Positions 38,031 to 47,373 of a stretch of DNA of 64,000 nucleotides are shown here, in pieces. The notes beneath the pieces were generated by a model, which was not told the DNA's origin, made no database searches, and worked only from the letters and a program-made list of their open reading frames with translations. A program made the position numbers and the translations under genes. The stretch is from Rutidosis leptorrhynchoides (lineage: Eukaryota > Streptophyta > Magnoliopsida > Asterales > Asteraceae), in contig NC_092340.1 in NCBI RefSeq assembly GCF_046630445.1, forward strand, positions 363,548,001-363,612,000. The letters run 5' to 3'. Within the stretch, counting starts at the first letter, position 1; the number at the start of each line of letters is the position of its first letter.

Positions 38031-38494
38031 ATGGTAGAATCAAATTTTCATGGATTTATTACTAATATTTTGCCTTTTGTCCTTTGAACAGAAATGATTA
38101 ATTTTTTGTTGGTTATGACATTTGTCCTTTGGCATGGAAATTTTTTTCGAACTACCTGCTTAAAATGAAAGGTGTGTCGGTTGATGGTGTTTCTTCGAAT
38201 AGCATAAAGAGTTTGCTAGGTGTTTTGGTGTTCTCTGCATTGCTAATTTCTCACAAAGTCTTTTGCAATTGGAATCACTTTGTATTTTCATTAAGACGAC
38301 TATTCCCGAACACATTCATGGGTTTGTTAAGGCTATCAAGAATGATGTGATTCGTGAGGTCATAAATTTATGGGCTCGCAGGATGATTCAACTTCGAAGG
38401 CTTCGTTTGTTTCTTCTAGATTGCGTGTAATGTCGGACCTTGGATCGGATCTTCGGCTCATGTTATTTCGTACTTGTGGCTTGTTGGTTCTTCT
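38031..38494 (+). other. Unrecognised coding-like fragment interrupted by a solo LTR
   Basis: An ORF of 73 codons at 38129-38350, and in another frame a run with TTIPEHIHGFVKAIKNDVI, suggest decayed coding sequence. The solo LTR insertion at 38495 cuts it. The sequence after the LTR (51208 onward) may be its continuation. I do not recognise the product. Confidence 0.3.
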
Positions 38495-40046
38495 TGAAAT
38501 GCACCGTTCATATACAATATAAACGATTCACAATAGTTGATTACATCGCGAGGTAATTGACCTCTATATGATACATTTTACAAACATTGCATTCGTTTTT
38601 AAAAGACAAACTTTCTTTACATCGAAAGTTGACGGCAAACATACTATTTCATAATACCTCCAACTATAATTGACTTAATAATAATCTTGATGAACTCGAC
38701 GACTCGAATGCAACGTCTTTTGAAATATGTCATGAATGAATCCAAGTAATATCTCTAATATGAGCAAATGCACAGCGGAAGATTTCTTTCATACCTGAGA
38801 ATAAACATGCTTTCAAGTGTCAACCAAAAGGTTGGTGAGTTCATAGGTTTATCATAAAACAATAAAATTCATCATTTTGATAGACCACAAGATTTAAATC
38901 CTGCATGGTACAAATGGGCCCGAATCTTATACCCACCCGTAATGTACATGCGATATCTTTTAAATACAGTACACCTTTCTCGTGTACGAAATCATCTTTC
39001 ATAAATCTTAGTAACCGTACACATATCTTGTGCACAAAAATAACATACACATAACCTGTGTATAAAATCATTCTCTCGATACATAACATTCACTTTTCAT
39101 TGTTATCATAGCTTGACTTGGTAACCGACCTTAACATATAATGAGCATAATAATATCCCCAAAACATAACATCTCGTCTGTATAATAATCATATAAACTT
39201 CGAAGTACTAAACACCACGCCCACTAGCCCTTCCGTCTAATGAACATTCTGGGTGTGGGTGTTAAACCCGGTAGCTACCTTTAGGATTCGCGTCAATTAG
39301 GCGTGCACTAATTCTCAAAATTAGTGATGTTCCCTAATTCTTAGGTTACCAAGCAATAATAATCAGGGGAAAAATATTCATATCAATTGTGGCAATTATC
39401 ACGTCCACATAATACAATGGTGGCAATTATCACGTCCACATAATTCATTCGAGAAATGTTTTGCTTGTGTCTATCTCGTCAAACATTTATAAAAGCATTT
39501 TATGTATTCGCAGTTCAAAATGTATTTCAAAAGCATTTAATAAAGCAATTGTAAAAGTAGCGCATGTATTCTCAGTTCTAAAAATGTAAAGAGTAAAAGG
39601 GAATCAAATGAACTCACGCATATAAATATTGTAAAACAGTTAATAAAGCATTTGCATGTATTCTCAGCCCAAAAATGTAATGAGTAAAAAGGGAGCAAAT
39701 GAACTCACTATACTGTATTTTGTAGTAAAAATACATATGACGTCATTGGTTAATTGTAGGGTTGGTCTCGGATTCACGAACATATATCATTTATATATAT
39801 ATTAACACATATAATGGTAATCGAACAATTTATGTATTATTAGTGATTTATTTGTTATTTTAATATTTTATATGTTTCATTAATATTTTAATTAACTATA
39901 TTTATCTTATATAACTTAGATAAATAATTAGTATTTATTATAAAAATATTAATATAGTTATGTTATATAGTTGTGTTATATGTATTAAATAAATTTTTAC
40001 ATAACTAATATTTATTTGATCAAATAATAATAAAAAGTTGTATCTT

Positions 40047-40277
<231 letters not shown>

Positions 40278-40302
40278 GAAGTTCTACCTTAAAAAGAAAA
40301 AG

Positions 40303-40385
40303 GCTTCAATTATGCCCCTGCCAGGGATCGAACCCGCGACCCCTTGCTAACCCACAAACTCTCCTCACCATTTAGCCAATTCAAT
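40303..40385 (-). ncRNA. tRNA-like Pol III module inside the solo LTR
   Basis: On the minus strand, box A-like TTGGCTAAATGGTGAGG (40379-40363) and a near-consensus box B GGGTTCGATCCC (40335-40324) are spaced as in a tRNA, and a T-rich stretch follows. Acceptor pairing is poor, so it is not a working tRNA. It occupies the same position as the module at 7394-7468. Confidence 0.5.
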
Positions 40386-41213
40386 TTTTCTGTTTTAAAT
40401 GCCCTCGTATAAATATATAACCCGTATTCTAACAGCTTCCATCTTCCTCATCGTCCTTTATTTTCATCTTGTAAATCATCCCCATCATTATATAACTTCA
40501 TCATCGTCATACTCAGTTAGTATCATCATCATCAAACATTATGATTATTATAATCATAATCATAATCATTCTTTATCAAATATCATAACCATTATCATAA
40601 TCATTACCTTCATGCTTCATATCATTATCTATCATATTAAACTTGGATTCCTTTTAACATTACTATCAACTTCATCGAGCAGTAATAGGATTGGGAACAA
40701 GAGGAGAAACTGAGAAGAATCCGAAAAAGAAAAGACACTCGGCTTATACTCTCACCACTTGATTTCGTTCGGCCCACCAGGAAGAGAAAAGATTCGGCCC
40801 AAATAATCATCCCAGTCCAGCTACAATTCTGTTATCGGCCCAAAATTTAACCAAGTCTCCATCCAGCAGTCCGTTTTCCATGACCTAGGACTAGTACGTA
40901 TTACTCCTTCCATTTAGATAATAGAGAGATTTTCTTCAATGATTCAAGTGGGGTAATTACTTTAATAATTTTGTCGGCCAGAGGGATTTTTAAAAGCATA
41001 TAACTTACGTGTGTGTGTTTTGTTCAAGGCTGGATATCTTTATATATATGTGTCCCACATTCTCAATTCTCATACCAAATGGGGTTTTCGATAAAGGCTG
41101 TATTAGTTGTTCTCCATCTGTGAAAAAAAAAATATATATATAGCAAGGGTGGTTGCAACAGATGTACTAGCAGGTTTAATAAGGGTGTGAAGTGGTGGTT
41201 GATGGTAATCAAG

Positions 41214-43597
41214 TGTAAGACCCAAATAATTATCTTACTTACTTGTGTATTATGGTGTTCAAGGGTGTGGGTTTTATTGTATATAAATTAAAATGCAAAA
41301 GAAACTGTTTCAGTAGGATCGCGCGCCGCGCGGGTTTGGGGCGCGCCGCGCCATTTGGCGCTGACAGAATCCTTTGTTTTAATTGGTTTAAATGAAGGGT
41401 ATTTGGGTAATTTCACTTGGGGCCGGATTTGTGAGCCATATTAGCTGGTTTGGATCAGTTTTGGATCATTTTCACATCCATTCATCACTCCCAACTATCT
41501 AGAGAGAGAGAGAGAGAGAGAGAGATTCTAGAGAGAGATTTGGGGTTTTGGAGAAGAAGGAGGCCGAATTGATCAAAAGCTCGAGTTCTAAAGTTGTTCC
41601 TTTCGTTCCTAGCTACGTTGTGGTGGTATTGGTAAGCTCAAACTCCGAATTTCATCTATTTGATTTTATATTTAAGTTAGGGTTTGAGTTAGTTTGATGA
41701 AAAACCCTTTTAGATGATGAAATGGGTTTAGTGATGCTAGTAATTGGGTTTATTGTTAATTGTTGGTGGATTTTGGGTTGGTGAACTAATTGGCCATGTT
41801 TAGGACTTGAAATTGAGTTTAATCACTTAAGTTAGTGATTATGGAAGTATTGAAACCCATTTAAGGTTATTTGGTTGACTAATTGTGACTTTGGGTCAAA
41901 TTAGGGTTTGGTGGTGATTATGACCCATTTGGCGATTTAATGAGGTTTATAAACTTAAAATGGATTAAGTTGAAGTATTAAACCAAGTTAAATGTGTTTT
42001 GGTGTTAAAACTTGTAAATGGTGAGATTTTGACTTAATGGGTCAAAACTAGGGTTTTAGTGTCAAAATGGGTATGACGCGTGTTTAATACTTGAGTTCGG
42101 GTTTAATTGGCATATTAGGACCATTCTCACTTGTGTTAGTGATTATTGGTTAGTTTTGGGCACGGTTTGTGCTTGGAAGTGCATTTGGGTCGAAATTGCA
42201 CTAAGTGACGAATTGGGTTGATTTGTAAATCCACTCTAAGTGTATTGTTGTAATTGTGATAATGGAATAGGTACTTTCCATTGGCGAGTTGCGGATTACT
42301 TGGAAGCATTCTTCAAGACTTCAAGGTGAGTGATAATATCTTATGTGCATATGTATGTGTAGGATGGGTGCGGGTCGGGTGAAGTGATTCTCGGCTATAG
42401 AGCTCACTTCACATATAGATAGATTTGATGGACTTTTGTATGAGTCCAATTGGCACGGTTGTGCGTTTTGGTTGACTATCTTTGGCGAAGTACGCGTTCG
42501 CGTGTACATTATCACACGTGGTTGTGATGTGGTTGATATAACCCCAATGGCTAAGGGTATAATATTGAGAAGTGAATCGCGTGTGTATTCGGATTCACGA
42601 TGATGCGTGTGGTTTCAGTCATCTTATTGTATTGTGGAAATGAATCTCGTGTAGTTCGGATTCATGGTGACCCGTGTAGTTCGGTCATCTTATTGAGGTA
42701 GTAATCTCGTGTGGTTTCGGATTACTAAGGCTCGTGTAGTTCGGCCAACCTCGATGTTGTGAAGATAGTAATCTCGTGTGGTTTCGGATTACTAAGGCTC
42801 GTGTAGTTCGGCCAATCTTCATTGTGGTATTTGGTTCTCGGTATTGGGTTAAGGTGTTAACCTTGTTCGTTTATATTGTTATATATTAATGTATTGTTGT
42901 GTTGTAGCTAACCCTCCGGGTGTAGCTATTTGGCGTTGTTCACATCGTCGTTGGTGAACTTATATTGTTGTTGTATCTTTAGCTCGTTGCTTAGAGATCG
43001 TACGGTATGCTTAGTGTAGTGCCTTATATGGATGCCTAGGTATGCGGTATTGTTATTTTGTGGCGTGTCCATTTTATACATATATATGTATGTAGTATAT
43101 TATCATTCACTAAGCGTTAGCTTACCCTCTTGTTGTTGACTCTTTTTATAGATTGCATGCGGATGGTGGCTCGGGAAAGCGCGAGGATTAGAGGACTTGC
43201 ATAGTTTGCGTTGAAGGCTTGCTTTTGGATTTATTAGGATTGGGTAGCGTATCCCCAATCGCCATGCTCGGCTTTATTTTGTATTAAAAGTCTTATGGTC
43301 GAAAATTGTATTTTGATACTTAAAGGGTAATTTGGGTCGATGTGGGCCCCGCTTCGTAAACATAATTTTATTAATAGAACGTGCTAGTTTTTATATATGG
43401 AACATGGGGTTAAAAGCGTTACGCCTAAATATGTCGGGAACTAGTCAAACATTTTCGCGTTTAAGGACTTTCCGGACAGACAGGTTTGGCGCGCCGCGCA
43501 CCCCTGGTGGCGCGCCGCGCCAGGTGGCAGTTCAGCAAATTTTTTTTTATTTTGTAATTTTACACGGTTTAATCGCGGGTTGGTTTGGGTTGTTACA
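41214..43597 (+). repeat. 5' LTR of the gag-only element
   Basis: It runs TGTAAGACCC to TTGTTACA. Notable parts are GCGCGCCGCGC palindromic blocks near both ends (about 41321-41353 and 43491-43521), a GA-repeat (about 41501-41524, longer than in the 3' LTR), a 9-bp hairpin GTGAAGTGA/TCACTTCAC (42379-42412) and the stem-loop array at 42572-42820. Confidence 0.95.
42572..42820 (+). repeat. Stem-loop repeat array in the 5' LTR
   Basis: Hairpins share a loop near CGTGTAGTTCGG but have different stems: GTGAATC/GATTCAC (42572/42592), ATGAATC/GATTCAT (42640/42659), TGACC/GGTCA (42668/42683), TAGTAATC/GATTACTA (42699/42720 and 42766/42787). The last two double units are closed by outer stems GAGG/CCTC (42695/42749) and GAAGAT/ATCTTC (42761/42815). 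The 3' LTR has the same array at 48711-48959. Confidence 0.85.
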
Positions 43598-43599
43598 AG

Positions 43600-43611
43600 T
43601 GGTATCAGAGC
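43600..43611 (+). promoter_or_regulatory. Primer binding site, initiator tRNA-Met type
   Basis: TGGTATCAGAGC starts 2 nt after the LTR end at 43597. Confidence 0.93.
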
Positions 43612-43959
43612 ATGGTCTAAGGGATTTAGGTGACTTGAGATAGGTGCCTAGACTTAGACTTGTGTGTGCTTAAATTGTTGCGGGACTTGTAGGATTACGG
43701 GTCGGAATGGGTTTGGTTAGTGCCTTGGCTATAGGTTGACTAACGTTTATATTAGTAATGCGGATATTATTAATATGTTGTTGTGTTGTGATAATAATTC
43801 TCGCGTGTGTTTGTACCGCGTAGAATTTTGGTTGTGTTTGTGTATATCATCGAGCGAGACGGTCGTTGTACTAACGAGTCGATGCGGCATGTGTGCGTAA
43901 TAAGAACTTGCAAACCTTATTACGGGTGCAAATCGTGTCTAACAAGCGATGTACGATGA

Positions 43960-44976
43960 GTGTTTAGCAAGATGGGGCTGTGTCGTGCGTACGGTTTTAC
44001 ACGTTCGTGGACTAATCGTTTTGCATTCTTTAGAATGACGACGCGAAACGAGACCGAGGCGAATGACGTGGAGTTTAACACTAGAGTTGCGGCCGCCGTT
44101 GCGGAGCAAATGGGTGCGTTAGAAGAAAGAATGGAAAGGAGGTATTCCGAACTTCAAAGTAGTGGTGAAATGGAGCGTTATCTTAAGAGCTGCATGAGGA
44201 CTAAACCCCCGATGTATGACGGAAAGCCGGATCCTTTGGTAAGCACAACTTGGATTTCAGACGTCGAAGGGTGTTTCCGTACTATTGATTGCCCTCCCGA
44301 GAGAAAGACGAGACTCGCTACGAGTTTGTTGCGGGGTAGGGCAAGGGATTGGTTGGATGGTAAGATTGATCTTGTCGGTGGCGAGACGTTTATGGCTTTA
44401 TCGTGGGACGACTTTAAGGAGGAATTCTTCGAGGAGTTCCGGACTTCGGCCGATTTGTGGGAATTGCGTAATGAGTTGCGAAATTTGCGACAAGGATCTA
44501 TGGATTTGAGTACTCTCAAGACGACCTTTATGGCAAAGGCTCGTTTTTGTCCGGAGTATTTGGGGAATGATCGTTTGTTGATGGGAGATTTCTATCGGAC
44601 CTTGAATGATGACTTGAAAAGTAAAATTAGCCGGGGTCAAGCGAAATCGTTTTCGGAATTATTCGACTTGGCTAGAGGTTTCGAGTCGTATTCACGATCG
44701 AAAAAGGGTGAACCTTCAAGTGAGCGAAGGGTCGTTTCTTATGGTGCTCCGAGTAAGAGGGCTAAGGGTCCGAGTGTGAGCACGGGTGGTACGCGAACGG
44801 GTATGTCGGATTCTAGTGCGGCTAGATGTTACAATTGTGGCGTGAGGGGTCACAAGTCTTGGGAATGTTCGGTACCAAAGGGTGATGGTATGGTGTGCTT
44901 CAATTGCCAAAAAGAAGGACATCGTAAGTCGGAATGTCCCAAGTTAGCGGGGACGGGTGCGGCCAGGAGACGTTAA
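43960..44976 (+). CDS. Intact Gag polyprotein of the gag-only element
   Basis: A structural capsid/nucleocapsid protein that would package element RNA in cytoplasmic particles. It has 338 residues from the first ATG. ATG at 44035 (residue 26, MTTRNETE) is the more likely start, because the 25 residues before it look unlike Gag. A short coiled-coil-like stretch (AAVAEQMGALEERMERRYSE) comes first. The Retrotrans_gag core follows, with the typical LLRGRARDWLDG block near residues 125-137. Two CCHC zinc knuckles, CYNCGVRGHKSWEC (290-303) and CFNCQKEGHRKSEC (313-326), bind nucleic acid at the C-terminus. The frame closes at TAA with no protease continuing from it. The intact state fits the young age of the element. 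Confidence 0.92.
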   Translation: MFSKMGLCRAYGFTRSWTNRFAFFRMTTRNETEANDVEFNTRVAAAVAEQMGALEERMERRYSELQSSGEMERYLKSCMRTKPPMYDGKPDPLVSTTWISDVEGCFRTIDCPPERKTRLATSLLRGRARDWLDGKIDLVGGETFMALSWDDFKEEFFEEFRTSADLWELRNELRNLRQGSMDLSTLKTTFMAKARFCPEYLGNDRLLMGDFYRTLNDDLKSKISRGQAKSFSELFDLARGFESYSRSKKGEPSSERRVVSYGAPSKRAKGPSVSTGGTRTGMSDSSAARCYNCGVRGHKSWECSVPKGDGMVCFNCQKEGHRKSECPKLAGTGAARRR

Positions 44977-45995
44977 GGTACGTTTAATTTTGATAAATAT
45001 GTCTTTTGGTTATTTATTAAATGTCGTTTGAGTTTGAGTTGCTTGCCTTTGTTGTGCATGTTATGCTATGGGTGACGTTCCTAATGGAAGTACCCTATGT
45101 TGATGTTTGATTGACGGGCGAAAGGCGTAAGACTTGGCGTAACCAAGCATTCCTTAGTATTTGGAAAATGTCTCTACCAAGCCATGGAAATGAGTTTTGG
45201 TGTTCGGATGTTAGAGCATGTTCGCTCTCGTGTTGAAGTTGATGAGCCATGAGGTTCGACGGGTGGGATGAAACCCGAGAAATCGAGTGTTTTGGATCTC
45301 AATGTATGTTGGTAAAGGATTCTACGTGACGCGACATTAGGTGCCTCTTTTATACCTACTAGCGTGGTGTTCGACTCCGATTGTGTTGCGGTTACATTGT
45401 ACTTAGGGTACCGAAGTGAAACCCTTAGGTTCATGAGTGATCGGGTGAAATTCGACAAACTAAAGCAATTGGATGATTTTGAGTGTATAGTTCGTGTAAT
45501 TTGTGATACGCTTTTCGTTCGAAATGTTCAAGGATAGGTTAGGATCCTTGGTATGCTCAAAGTTGGAACGAGACATGGTGATGGGCCGTGCGAACCCAAT
45601 TATTGGTAAAGTCTACCTTTGGTAGCATTGTACGGGTGTACGAGATGCGGTTATGGAACGTAATTCCAAGTGGAGGAGTTACACTCCCGCACGAGGAGGT
45701 TTTAGTGTGAGATTTCGGACAATGTTTTAGTAAACCGAAACTTGTGTCGGGACCTAGATTTGGTCGATTGTGGTAGAGTACAATTTCGATTAAATTATAC
45801 TTATGATTTTGGATTTGAATTATCACCAAGGTGGTAATGTGGTAAATCTCGTTGAGAGATAATGGACGTGTTTGGCAAGCAAGGTGAAATCCCTCGGTTA
45901 AGGGATGTGTGTGTCGGATTCTCTTTTAGAGAATTATTGTTTTGTACCTATGTTTGGTATAGGTGGTTCTTGCTCGATTATTGGTATGGTTGTTT

Positions 45996-46186
45996 GATGA
46001 AGCATGATCTTTAGGGTCCGCTGACTTCATCATGGGAATACGTGATTGGTGGAGCATGACTTTCGGGGTCCGCTGACTTCATCATGAGTGTGGTGTTATA
46101 TCGGTGAAGCATGATCTTCGGGTCCGCTGACTTCATCCGGCGTTGTGATTGGTGGAGCATGACCTTCGGGGTCCGCTGACTTCATC
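45996..46186 (+). repeat. Four-copy hairpin repeat, loop CATGA..GGTCCGCTGA
   Basis: Four units near 45996, 46048, 46102 and 46151 each begin with a GATGAAG/GGTGGAG/GTGAAG-type arm and end with CTTCATC, with a shared loop CATGAYYTTCGGGGTCCGCTGA-like. The arm variants keep pairing with CTTCATC through G-T wobbles. The array is distinct from the one that follows. Confidence 0.7.
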
Positions 46187-46280
46187 AAGGGAGTAGTGTT
46201 ATGTCGGTATGGTGTAACACTATCGGGAAATGTGAGTACCGGTGGGAAATGTGAGTACCATTCCTGTGTTGAGATTGTGG

Positions 46281-46714
46281 ATCGCGTGTGTTTTCGGATT
46301 CACGATGACGCGTGTAGTTCGGTCATCTTATTGGCATGAATCTCGTGTAGTTCGGATTCATGGTGACTCGTGTAGTTCGGTCATCTTATTGAGGTAGTAA
46401 TCTCGTGTGGTTTCGGATTACTAAGGCTCGTGTAGTTCGGCCAACCTCGATGTTGTGGAAGTGAATCTCGTGTAGTTCGGATTCACAAATGACTCATGTG
46501 GTTTCGGTCATTGTATTGAGGAGTGAGTCTCGTGTAGTTCGGATTCACAAATGACTCGTGTAGTTCGGTCATTCCTCCGGGATAGTGACTCTCGTGTAGT
46601 TCGGATTCACTATGGCGCGTGTAGTTCGGCCATTCCCGATTGTTGTTGTGGTGAAGGTAGTGAGTCGCGTGTAGTTCGGATTCACTAGGGCGCGTGTGTT
46701 TTCGGCCAGCCTTC
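46281..46714 (+). repeat. Stem-loop repeat array with covarying stems
   Basis: About seven double units. First hairpins: ATGAATC/GATTCAT (46336/46355), TAGTAATC/GATTACTA (46395/46416), GTGAATC/GATTCAC (46461/46480), GTGAGTC/GATTCAC (46523/46542), ATAGTGA/TCACTAT (46582/46607), TAGTGAGTC/GATTCACTA (46658/46679). Second hairpins: GATGAC/GTCATC (46304/46322), AATGAC/GTCATT (46488/46507 and 46550/46568), ATGGC/GCCAT (46612/46629). Outer stems: GAGG/CCTC (46391/46445), GAGGA/TCCTC (46518/46573), CGGGA/TCCCG (46578/46634), GAAGG/CCTTC (46653/46710). Loops stay close to CGTGTAGTTCGG. Each unit can fold as a three-way junction. Confidence 0.85.
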
Positions 46715-47359
46715 GTGTCGTGTGATCTATTGGTTGTTTGATACACCAATGGTAGGGTCGTAAGGACCATGTTGCGGGAACTATCGGTCATTTTATACGT
46801 CGATGGTGGGGGTTGTGAGGACCATGTTGTGGGATTAGTGAGGCGATAGCCGTGTTTCGCTCACATGTTTGTTACGGGTGTGACGATGGTTGATTTCGTA
46901 CACCTTGGGTTTTGCGTTTCCATAGTCATTTTGGGCGCTATCGGTTCTAGCCGTTGGATTATGATGTTACGGTGGTTGCGTATTGGTCGTATGGCGCACT
47001 ACAAAGGATGTTTAGTGATTGGTGTAATCCGTAAGGGTTCGTTTGGTTCGGTCTTCATCGTTTCGGATTGTTGACTTTAGGATTTAAACTTGGTTGCTTT
47101 TAGCATTGTACTTGGTAATGATACGCTAGAGGGTTGATATCTCGGTTCGAGATTGGTTGAGTTTCCCGATGTGAGGGATTGAGCATGGTTTTAGTGCTCG
47201 GATTGTGATTTGTTAAATCGCGTGTGATGATTTTGGTTGTTAGAGGTGATTCATTGGGAAGAGTTGCCTAGGAAAGTCGGATTAGGACGTATGTTTGAGG
47301 ACCGTGGAGTGTGGTCCGTTTGGTTAAGTGACGAGGATCACGAGGACGTGATCGAGTTT

Positions 47360-47373
47360 AAGTGGGGGAGAGT
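47360..47373 (+). promoter_or_regulatory. Polypurine tract
   Basis: AAGTGGGGGAGAG(T) lies directly before the 3' LTR, the expected site of plus-strand priming. Confidence 0.85.

Larger units (their letters stand above)
44977..47373 (+). other. Non-coding interior downstream of gag
   Basis: 2.4 kb where pol would be expected. No protease DSG/DLGAS, reverse transcriptase YxDD or integrase motif was found on reading. It instead holds two stem-loop arrays (45996-46186 and 46281-46714) and ends in the plus-strand priming tract at about 47360-47373. Confidence 0.8.

Noticed and set aside
40303-40385. A functional tRNA gene
   Set aside because: Good box A and box B, but the acceptor and anticodon arms do not pair properly and it lies inside a repeated LTR. 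Kept only as a tRNA-like module.
44178-44519. 113-codon minus-strand frame
   Set aside because: Exact shadow of the intact gag gene on the plus strand.
46281-46714. CRISPR-like regularly spaced repeats
   Set aside because: This is a plant nuclear element; the constant part is a short hairpin loop, the variable parts are self-complementary stems, not spacers, and no cas genes are present.
44977-47373. Hidden pol gene of the gag-only element
   Set aside because: Read in all frames for the protease active site, reverse transcriptase YxDD and integrase zinc motifs. Only short frames broken by stops were found.
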